Below, one piece after another: positions 23,499-32,600 of a stretch of 64,000 nt of DNA. The notes under the pieces are model-generated. The model worked only from the letters and a program-made list of their open reading frames with translations. It was not told where the DNA came from and did not search any database. Numbering within the stretch: position 1 is the first letter of the stretch; the number at the start of each line of letters is the position of its first letter. The stretch covers positions 20,152,635 to 20,216,634 of the forward strand of contig JAJKFL010000005.1 of NCBI GenBank assembly GCA_021186555.1, in the 5' to 3' direction. The position numbers and the translations under genes were made by a program. This DNA is from Reticulitermes speratus. Its lineage: Eukaryota; Arthropoda; Insecta; Blattodea; Rhinotermitidae.

Positions 23499-23530
23499 CC
23501 TAAAGATGGTGTTAATGACGCCGAAACATA
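23499..23530 (+). repeat. Hairpin motif (CTAAAGAT, GGTGT/ACGCC stem, GAAAC)
   Basis: CCTAAAGAT is followed by GGTGT, five bases, ACGCC and GAAACAT. The two halves pair over five positions including one G-U pair. No inverted second copy is found nearby. Confidence 0.6.
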
Positions 23531-23819
23531 TAGGAGCAATATAAGATTATATTTTTATGTGTAAAATATGCATTCTTTGTTGTTAAGAATGAATAATTTA
23601 AACACAGTTCTCATGTTGCAATACTTTCTTTTGAAGTACATTTTCTTTACTATTTATACATTTATTTATGATTTACTTACGGATTCTGTCAGCAGCTTAG
23701 TCTTTATAGGTTAACATCAGATATTTGTGTGTTCAGAGAATAATAAATTGGAAATTATTCGGAAGGAAGCCGACGTACTCTAATTTGATTTACTGTATTA
23801 TGATTTACATGAAGGGACT

Positions 23820-23945
23820 GAGGAAAACAACAAAAACCACAGGCACGGCAATCGGCGTCCTAGCTGATATTCGAACTCGCCATCTCCAGAATACAAATCA
23901 GAAGCGTTAGCTAGTGCGTGAGGCAACCTGCTCGCTTTACGCGTT
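23820..23945 (-). mobile_element. Possible tRNA-derived SINE head
   Basis: On the minus strand GCGAGCAGGTTGCCTCACGC is followed, 45 bases on, by a B-box-like GAGTTCGAATATC. The body could not be aligned to another copy. Confidence 0.4.
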
Positions 23946-24074
23946 GTAGGCACGCCCAGTGTCAGGCACACATTGCAGTACGTACGTACACCCCAGAGAG
24001 ACTAAAGAAAGGTGCACCTGTCTAATACACTGCTGGTTACTCATATCCTTAGCAGTGAGAACAATTTATTTAAT

Positions 24075-24560
24075 TGTAACTAACTCCATGGAGCAGAGTC
24101 CTTCTTGAGAAGCTAACAGTTCCTCAGCCAGTCAAGAAATTCTCCACGTTTTATTTAACCCGAAGGTTCACCACCGTGTTCACAAAAGCCCGCCACCTGT
24201 CCCTATAGTGAGCCAGATCAATCCAGTCCACGCCCCCATCCTGTTTCTTGAGCATCCATTTTAATATTATCCTCCCATCTACGCCTGGTCTTCCAAGTGA
24301 GTGGTCTCTTTCCCTCAGGTTTTCCCACAAAAACCGTGTATGCACATATTTCCCCATAAGTGCTACATGCTTCTCCCGTTTTATTTTTCTTGATATGATC
24401 ACTCCAAGAATATTTGGTGAGGAGTACAGATCACGAAGCTCCTCATTATGAAATCTCTTTCATCCCCCTGTTACCTCGTCCCCCTTGGGCCCAAAAATCT
24501 TTCTTGGCACCCCATTCTCAAACATCCTCAGCCTATGTTCCTCCCTCGATGTGAGTAACG
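24075..24560 (-). mobile_element. 5'-truncated RTE-type LINE, C-terminal part
   Basis: The minus strand encodes the C-terminal tail of a LINE polyprotein: EEHRLRMFENGVPRKIFGPK near 24,540-24,480, then LYSSPNILGVI near 24,420-24,390, then a tail with [17 protein letters not shown] and [16 protein letters not shown] near 24,310-24,180. The same order of motifs recurs at 26,619 and 28,149. Some frame damage is present. The 5' part, with endonuclease and polymerase, is missing, as usual for LINE copies. Confidence 0.8.
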
Positions 24561-24721
24561 AATTGGTTAATGTATTCTGATGCTCAACCATATTGCTTTC
24601 GAAGTGGTGAACCTGGGCGTTTTGAAGAGCGCCTCAATTATAGCTGGACTGTTTTCTTCTTACCATTCATCGCTATTTAGTCCAAGAACTAACATCGTCG
24701 TAAGATAAACCATAAATAAGT

Positions 24722-24995
24722 TGTCCTTGCGCACGCCATGAAGGCATGTGGGGGACTGGTAGTTTAGCTCCACTCATTCTTAACCTCGGTGCTAGATGGA
24801 GGTGAGGGGTCAGCTCCACACCGGCCGCTTGACCACCGGGGAAATAGCCACCTTTAGCCGTTCATTAGGATACTGGGTGGGCCCCAGAGTCTGTCTGCAC
24901 GCTTCCGAGAAGAGAAAAATTTCCTACCTCTGCCGGGAATTGAACCACGATTCCGTAGGCCTAGTCACTATCGCGGCTCCAGATGCACCACAGAT
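24722..24995 (-). mobile_element. SINE family A copy
   Basis: Minus-strand order: head with GGTTCAATTCCCGGCAGAGG near 24,935-24,950, then GGGGCCCACCCAGTATCC, GGTGGTCAAGCGGCC, CACCTCCATCTAGCACCGAG and ACTACCAGTCCCCCACATGC. It matches the other family A copies block by block. Confidence 0.75.
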
Positions 24996-25517
24996 AAATA
25001 AACAAACATATCTCAATATCTAGGTTGGATATAACTTACCATAATGATGCAAGGCAGTTAAAATACAGGAGCGTGTCGTATTGCAACAATGGGGACAGTT
25101 TTATTGTGCTAAGTTCAGATTACGTTACGTTAAATTTGGTAATTTAAGTTGGGATTAAGTTAGGTTGGCTGAGTTAGTAATGAAGTTAGCTGTCATGTTA
25201 GAAATGTGCCGATGTTACAGAGGAACCTCCTGTCTCCATTATCAAAGTAGATGAGAGCAGATTTCTCTGAAACGTCTATACATTCTTAGGAAAACACACG
25301 GAGTCACACCCCAGAAAACAGAAATCTTCATATTCATCGCTGTTATAAATTCAAATCTCACTGAGTCAGTCATGTGTATATTGCACCCAGATGTCTGAGT
25401 TATTTCTTAGCAGTGGGATACGCAGTACTCCATTCTGTATGGAGTGGGATCCACTATGGCCCTAAATTGGGTTTCCACTATGAATTCTGTATGTCCTGCA
25501 TATATTAAGGTAAAAGT
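24996..25517. other. Spacer, no gene seen
   Basis: A GTTACGTTAAATTTGG-type AT-rich stretch occurs around 25,110-25,200. No gene or repeat was assigned. Confidence 0.4.
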
Positions 25518-25790
25518 CAATTTTTCCCTGTCCACGCCACGAAGGCATGTAAGGGGTGGAGGTATAACTCCATTTATTCTTCACCTCGGTAGTATGTGGA
25601 GGTGAGTTATCATCTTAAGGCCCCGGCCGCTTTACTGCCGGGAAGAACACCGTACTCATCGAATAGGAGGTCTGGTGGGCCCCAGAGCCGGTCTGAACGT
25701 TTTGGAGAAGAGAAAAATTCCTTGCCCCTGCCGGTATTCGAACCCCTGATCATCCAGCAAATAGCCTAGTCGCTTCTTTATTCAGTAACT
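25518..25790 (-). mobile_element. SINE family A copy
   Basis: On the minus strand the B box GGTTCGAATACCGG is near 25,740, and GGGGCAAGGAATTTTTCTCT, GGGGCCCACCAGACC, GCAGTAAAGCGGCCGGGGCC and the 3' block ending in CATGCCTTCGTGGCGTGGAC follow in order. The 3' end is marked by GGACAGGGAAAAATTGAC. Confidence 0.8.
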
Positions 25791-26061
25791 GTAAGACTGT
25801 TTGGTTATTTTCTGCATTCCGCTGTTAATTAATCTGTCCTGTTGTTCGTCCCCTTAACAATAAAAATAAATTGTTTGACGAGTAATCTTGACGGCTAAGC
25901 GGGCAGCAGGAAATGAAGGGACAGGTGTCCAATTTGGAACACTGCTTCCTCTTGTACCCATTCTTGCACAAGTCATATTTAGCTTGGTCAAGAAACGCTA
26001 CATATTTCTGTTGTGCAGTTAGCCAACATTCCTGCATGACTATCACACCTTTGCATTAAAG

Positions 26062-26226
26062 CAGGGGTGTACAAATCCCGGGCGCCAGGTCGCCGTGGCT
26101 ACAAAATTTTGTACGGCGGCGCCTATTATTTGTGGATCCTCAGTATGTAACTTGCTTTATGTCACCGTTCTGGTGCGTAGAATTTTGAGGTGGCTCCTAG
26201 AGTTTTGGAAAATTTGTTCACCCCTG
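26062..26226. mobile_element. 165-bp hAT-type MITE
   Basis: The ends are CAGGGGTGTACAAAT and, read inward from the right, CAGGGGTGAACAAAT, which differ at one base. The flanks carry an 8-base near-duplication, CATTAAAG on the left and CATTAACG on the right. CAGGGGTG ends and 8-base duplications are typical of hAT elements. The interior has no coding frame. Confidence 0.8.
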
Positions 26227-26618
26227 CATTAACGTATTCCGACTGACAGTGCAACATGCATATCCCTTCTGATATCTACCATCCTGAGAAGCCCGTAACC
26301 TTCAGCTGCTTAGTAAAAGGATTACAGTGTATCTGGACTAGAACCTTTCCAGCGAACTACATGGCGTGGAATTCTTGTTAAGCAGCTGAGAACGTGTGTC
26401 GTAAATAAACCCTGCGGGTATGGTGCAGAGCTTTGGTTGCTAAACGTAGGTAACCTGCATCTTCGCCATTGTGCTTTAAAATTACCGAAATAGCAACAAT
26501 CTGATAACATAAACAAGAGCACTGATCGTTGAGATGATAAAACCGGCGTCAATGCTATCACTATGCGAAGAAACAATGAATTGAAATGCCGCGGCAACTT
26601 AGATTCACGTCACGGTAC

Positions 26619-27397
26619 TAAACTAACCGCATGGAGCAGGGTCCTTCTTGAGAAGCTAATAGTTTCTCAGCTGGGCAAGAAAGTCCTCGCATTTTATGGA
26701 AACCGAAGGTTCATTACCGCAGTCACAAGAGCCCGCCACCTGTCCCTATCCTGGGCCAGGTCAATCCAGTCCTTATCCCCCATCCCATTTCTTGAAGATC
26801 CATTTTAACATTATCCCCTCATCTATGCCTAGGTCTTCCAAGCAGCCTCTTTCCCTCGGGTTTCACCAGCAAACCTTTTCCCTCAGTTTTCACCACGAAA
26901 ACCCTGTATGCACCTCTCCTCTCCTTTCCCCATGCGTGCCACATGCCCCGCCCATCTCATTCTTCTTGATTGGATCACCCGAATAATATTTGGTGATGAG
27001 TACAGATCATGAAGGTCCTCCAGTCTTCTCCACTTCCCTCGTAGGCCCATATATCTTCCTCAGCACCCTTATTCTCAAACACCCTCAGCCTATGTTCCTA
27101 CTTCAAATTGACCGGCCAAGTTTTACACCAACATGAAACAACAGGCAAACTTATAGATATTTGTATTTTAATCCTTATATTTTTGGATGGCAAACTGGAA
27201 GACAAAAGATTCTGGACCGACTAGTAGTAGGCATTCCTCCAGTTCAGTCTGCTTTTAATTTCTTCATGGATGCAATTTTGGTTGTTAAGGTTGTTCCCAA
27301 ATATTTGAACTGTTCCATAATTTCAAAGGATGTCTTACCTGTCTGTATGTAGTGATATTGTCCTGCATTCTGGTCATGAGTCATGACCATACAGACT
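26619..27397 (-). mobile_element. 5'-truncated RTE-type LINE with 22-bp target-site duplication
   Basis: Minus-strand translation gives, in order, MEQFKYLGTTLTTK near 27,320-27,280, SVQNLLSSSLPSKNIKIKIY near 27,225-27,165, HRLRVFE-like and IFGPK-like words near 27,090-27,040, a degraded CCHC-like RAGHVARMG block near 26,940, and the tail [13 protein letters not shown] near 26,770-26,730. Identical 22-base words starting ACTTAGATTCACG lie at 26,597-26,618 and 27,398-27,419 and mark both ends of the insertion. There is some frame damage. Family assignment (RTE) is from the FKYLGTTLT … EEHRLRVFE … WAGHVARM series. Confidence 0.88.
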
Positions 27398-27612
27398 ACT
27401 TAGATTCACGTCACGGTACACGGGTTGATAAACAGTGACATAAGTAACGATGGCAAAATGTCTGCAAATACGAATATATTCAGTTTTCTGCTTTACGTTG
27501 TGGAGCAACATTGCCACTCAAGCAGATGTTAAGGCTGCTGTAATGCAAATAGCAGTATTGTCTAACGGTAAATAATAATGGGTTTTCTGTTAGTCTCACT
27601 GGCATATGTTGA

Positions 27613-27845
27613 GTTCAGTTTGTGGTCTTGTGTGGTATGACACCGTGTAGTCGTGCGGGTTGTTACGCTGATTTCGGAGGAACCTTCTGCCTTAATGGTA
27701 CCATTGTTCTTTTCGTGGGGTAAAGCGACCGGGGCATGAAGTTGACCACTCACCTCCATTTAGTGCCGAAGTTAAGAATGAGTGGAACTTTGCCTCTGCG
27801 CCTCCTATATGCCTTCATGGCGTGGACAGGGGAAATTTTACCTAC
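27613..27845 (+). mobile_element. SINE family A, 3' two-thirds
   Basis: TCGTGGGGTAAAGCGACCGG, CACTCACCTCCATTTAGTGC, GTTAAGAATGAGTGGAAC and CTTCATGGCGTGGACAGGGG match the 3' part of family A in order. It runs into a CATCATCATCAT simple repeat at about 27,870-27,886. Confidence 0.7.
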
Positions 27846-28148
27846 TCCTTTTCACCTTTATTATTGTTATAATCATCATCATCATCACTGATATGCAATC
27901 TCAGCGACCGACAGCGTCGTTAAGTAACATAACCAACATCGTCAACTGTCTTGTTGAGTGTTCCATTTTGTGACGCTGTCAGTTGATCATACGAATATGG
28001 CGTTCTTGGTAGTCGGATGAATATGCGTATGAAGCACTGGTGGAATGATAGTGACGTAATCATTGATGTTAATATTATGGTTGATGTTATATTATTGTTC
28101 TTGGTATTGTTGCTTCTAGACCATGCTTCTTTCAAACACCCTTACAGA

Positions 28149-28507
28149 GCAAAGCAACTCCATGAAGCAGAGTCCTTGAGAAAGCAACTCCATAGAGCAG
28201 AGTCTTTCTTGAAAAGCTAGAAGTTCCTCAGCTAGTCAAGGAATTTCCAGCATTTTATGGAACCCGAAGGTTCACTACCATGTTTACAACAGCCAGCCAC
28301 TTGTCCCTGTCCTGAGCCAGCTCAGCCCAGTTTACACCATCCAACCCTATGTCTTTAAGACCCCTTTTAATATTATCCTCCCATCTACCCCTAGGTCTTC
28401 CAAGTGGTCTCTTTCTCCTACGTTTTCCACACCAGCAGCCTGTATACACCTCTCCTCTTGCCCATACATGCCACGTGCCCCGCCTGTCTCATACTGCTTG
28501 GTGTAGG
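28149..28507 (-). mobile_element. 5'-truncated RTE-type LINE tail
   Basis: On the minus strand the frame [20 protein letters not shown] near 28,417-28,358 and [16 protein letters not shown] near 28,320-28,272 is the conserved LINE C-terminal tail. GCAAAGCAAC is found at 28,149-28,158 and again at 28,508-28,517, a probable target-site duplication. The 3' UTR end carries a local tandem duplication of about 36 bases (28,152-28,225). Confidence 0.8.
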
Positions 28508-28518
28508 GCAAAGCAACA

Positions 28519-28665
28519 CCGATCACAAATGAGTGTGTGGTCAAGTAGTTAGTGTTCTTGTGTCATGTCATGTAGGTCCTGAGTTCAAACCTCGACTCAG
28601 ATACAGGATAATAACTAAAATAGGCCGCAACCGCTTCCTTACACATCCCTGACAATTTACTGTTC
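28519..28665 (+). mobile_element. tRNA-derived SINE (family F)
   Basis: The head GTGTGGTCAAGTAGTTAGTG has an A-box order, and GAGTTCAAACCTCGACTC is the B-box half. The body is short and ends near CTCTGATTACCC. Only one clear copy is present. Confidence 0.55.
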
Positions 28666-28725
28666 TCTGATTACCCGTTGCTATACTGTATAATCATATG
28701 TACTACCTATTGAGGGTGTCAACAA

Positions 28726-28749
28726 TTCTACTACTACTACTACTATTAC

Positions 28750-28786
<37 letters not shown>

Positions 28787-28787
28787 T
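28726..28787. repeat. (CTA)n/(TTA)n microsatellite
   Basis: About five CTA units grade into about fifteen TTA units. Confidence 0.95.
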
Positions 28788-28900
28788 ACTGCAATTGGGT
28801 TTTCACCCGGTGGCAGTAGTCCTTACACTAGTACACACAATACAAATGGACATATAAATATACATGAAAATAACAATACAAAACAAACTATACACAATTA

Positions 28901-29295
28901 CAAAACAAAATACATACAGTAAATACAAGTATACACATTAGAACACCGTACACACATTACAAAAATCGTCCACACCTTACAAAAGCATCCACTCCTTACA
29001 AAAACACCCATACACATACAAAACAAAATACATACAGTAAATTCAAGTACACACTTTAGAACACCGTACACACATTACAAACACATCCACACCTTACAAA
29101 AGCATCCACTCCTTACAAAAACATCCACACCTTACAAAAACACCCATACACATACAAAACAAAATACAATCAGTAAATACAAGTACACACATTAGAACAC
29201 CATACACACATTACAAAAACATCCACACCTTACAAAAACACCCATACACAATACAAGAAAAAAAAACACACACGCACATTACAAAAAACACCCAC
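28901..29295. repeat. Compound minisatellite of 118-136 bp units
   Basis: A block starting ACAAAACAAAATACAT recurs at about 28,900, 29,018 and 29,154. Each block contains several 17-20-bp subunits of the form ACACCTTACAAAAACATCC. It is A- and C-rich and lies about 100 bases upstream of the first supported coding exon of the spaetzle-like gene. Confidence 0.85.
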
Positions 29296-29409
29296 ACATT
29301 AATTAATTTCAGTGCGTTAGAATATCCTCAGTATAAAGTCAGACCAAAGTACACTAATGCTAATTCTAATTCAATACCACCACCACCGATGATGATGATG
29401 ATGATGGTG

Positions 29410-29611
29410 ATGATAAAATACTTTCCCTTGTTGTTTCAGGTTTGTGTGGTGTGTTCAGTGATGGTACTATGTGCCGGTGTAACCATCACCCACAGCTCTG
29501 AAGTGGTGCAGGAACCACCTGAAGGTTACTACGCCTTTGTCGAATCTCCAAATGCAGAGCCACCCAGAGTCAGGCGTCCGCCTTATCAACACTCAGACAA
29601 GGAGTGTCCAG
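29410..29611 (+). CDS. Spaetzle-like gene, first supported exon
   Basis: It encodes the signal peptide and the start of the pro-region (EPPEGYYAFVESP). I chose ATG at 29,410, the last of a run of ATG triplets in one open frame, because the frame then gives MIK followed by a hydrophobic core. An equally good reading is that the exon begins at 29,440 after the acceptor-like TTGTTGTTTCAG, with the true start in an unseen upstream exon. The donor is CCAG/GTTTGT, phase 1. Confidence 0.75.
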
Positions 29612-32600
29612 GTTTGTCTCTGAGCCAGAGTGTGAAATTTGGCAAACAGTACTAAATTCAGTATCAGTTCCATTGATTTCATTGCTCATTACATAATGAA
29701 AATGCATACTCGTAAGTTGGAATCCATGTTGTTTATCTTTTCACGTAAGAGTCTGCATGTTTTACCCAAAAGGACCAAACATACAAGTTATTCCATTAAT
29801 ATTGGTATGAGGCTTATACATTGTAAGGTTTCAATCAAATTGAATTTTTCTCTGTTACTGTATATGTTAACACTATCTTGTACCTGACTTGGAACAAACA
29901 AGTATTTTGTTTTCCATATATGTTGCCATATATTTAAATTGTAACAATCTTTAATTAATTATTTTATTCTAACAAATGCACTACACTATTTTAGTGTTTG
30001 CTTGTCCCTACATATGTTTCGGCACTCCTTGTGCCATCCTCGGGTGTCGTCGAGAGTTCACAATTTTCAATGCATCCAATTCACTTTCACAGATATAATT
30101 CACTATCACTGAATATCACTTATCTTCTTGTTCATGGTGGTTAGCTTATCTTCTTGTTCTTGACCACAGGACGGCCAACAACACAGCAAAAGGACAGGAT
30201 CAAATATGATCGCACAACTAATGTACATAGCCAGCTGTCAAACAAAATCTTAATAACTTTTAATATTTTATACTATGACTATCTTCATTTATAAAGTTTT
30301 AATTATTCAATTTTAATAAAACACCAAAGAAGATAAGCTAAACACCATGAACAAGAAGGTAAGTGATATTCAGTGATAGTGAATTATATGTTGTGAAAGT
30401 GAATTGGATGCATTGAAAATTGTAAACTCTTGATGACACCCCAGAGGATGGCACAAGGAGTGCCGAAACATATGTAGGGACAAGTAAACACAAAAATAGT
30501 GTAGTGCATTTGTTGGAATAAAATAATTTTTTAATTATTAAAATGCACGGTTTATATAATATAAAGTTTGTAACAATTTTATTTATTATACAATTTCTAA
30601 GTATGTTCTGTTGATAGTGTGTATGTGTTTCTATTGACATGTTCTGTATCCAGCATGTGACATTTTATGGATTTATGGAATGTTAAAATAAAATTTCAAT
30701 TTCAATTGAATTTTGAATGAATGAATAAATGAATATGTGTGTACATGTATATGTGTTTGTGTATGCATGGGCACACATTTTAATTTGTATCTGTTTAATG
30801 TCAGAGCTTCCACAGATGTCTTACATTTAATTTTCTACTTCTTGACCAGGCACACATGGCTACAGCATACAGAATTCCCTTTACAACTTATGTGGAGATC
30901 TCAACAAGGGCTTCATCCCACAGAACCCCATGGGACAGAAAGTGTTGGGAGCAGTCTATCCTTTGTAAGTCACTGCATGATAGCCTGGAAGATAGGTTAT
31001 AAGTTATTATGGGTGAAGCAAGATGCCTGATCTTCAAAATTTCCCTGACTTATGGCCTGTACCCTCATGCCAAGAGACATTGTTTATGGCACATGGCTGT
31101 AGTTCATATTTCTGATAAACATAAGAGAAAAACTAGGTAGAGCAGTATTAGTGATACTTACACCAAAATTTTCAGTTCCATACCTAATGCCATAGAATTC
31201 CTTTAATCCAGAAGCTGATACTCTGGAAGTCCTGATACTTAAGCAGTTGAGGCAAGTCTTGGGAACATGTTCAAAAATTGTCTGTACATCAATCATTGTA
31301 GCATGTCCTGACTTCATGTGTCTCCTGGTCCTTCAGCATCCCTGGTAGAAACTGAAGAGACTCCAGAAAACATAAAAGGAGACCCTGGTGCCCCTGAACC
31401 ATCAGCTGAAGGAGATATCAGAATGCAATATTCCTCTGACTGGTTATGCAGCCCAAATATAGGAGCAGGAACAAAAATTGTTTGTAAGAACGTAGATCAG
31501 TATGAGTACTGTTTGCTAGTCCAGAATATTTGATAATCCGGCATGTGCATGGTCCCGTGGCTGCTAGATTAAAGGAATTCTACTATACTTCCCTAGTTAA
31601 TTTACTTTATATTTGTCTGATCTGAAGTTGATATGCCAGTAGCAGTACCATAAAGTATAAAGCGTTTTCTGCCTTTTATCAGTGAGCTCATACGCAATAA
31701 GACTCTCGAGTACTTCAGCAAGACGCTACCTATCCTGAAGGCAGATGAAACTCTCCCCAGAGTTGCCAAGTACCACCAAAACCCAGCCCAGTGGAGTACC
31801 AGTTCTCTCACCCACAACTCGTAAGTATCTCATTGCATGACACAAGTGTCTTTCTATATAAGATGATAGTTGCTTATCTCTTCAAGAATTTTCCCACTGT
31901 TATGTAACCAGAAAGTTCATCACCTGATTCAAAAAAACCTGCCATTTGACCCTACACTGAACCACTTCAATCCACTACACACCTTCACATCTGTTTCTCT
32001 CTGACAGATTTTAATATTATCCTAGTTCTTCCATTTTGTGTGCACTCATGAGAGTTTGTAACTTTTTTTCTTTTTTTCTTTCTTTCTTTCTTTCTTTCTT
32101 TCTCCTTGCTTGATACATGTTGACCCAACTCATTCTTGATTCAATCATGCTAACGATATTAGTTGAGGAGCAAACCTGGTTATTCTCAAGGCTTCAAAAT
32201 ACTGTCACCCACTCACCTGATACCAACTGACTGTGCAACTTTGCAAGTAGACCTTCAGAACAGTCATTTATGTAATGGACTTTGTTTCAGTTTTTTCTAA
32301 TCTGTTTTATTAATATGTTGGCAGTATTTTTGCAATTAATTCCCCTTGTATCAATAAAAGAGGGGCCAGGTAAATGAAAGTAAAAATTGTATAAACTTGT
32401 ATATAGAGTAAGGGCAGGGATTGCCAGATAGGTCTGGTAATTCCAGATATCCCTCTATAGGCGATACTGGTGCTGCAATTTTGCAAGGAAGAGATGAATC
32501 CAAGTTTTGCTACCACAGAAAAGCTGTTGTGACGTGATAAATTCAGTTTCATCCAGTGTACAACCACTTTTGTGTATTTTCAAGAAACCAGAGTTTTCAC

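Noticed and set aside
28901-29295. A CRISPR-like array of short direct repeats
   Set aside because: The units are contiguous low-complexity minisatellite without unique spacers, in a eukaryotic context.
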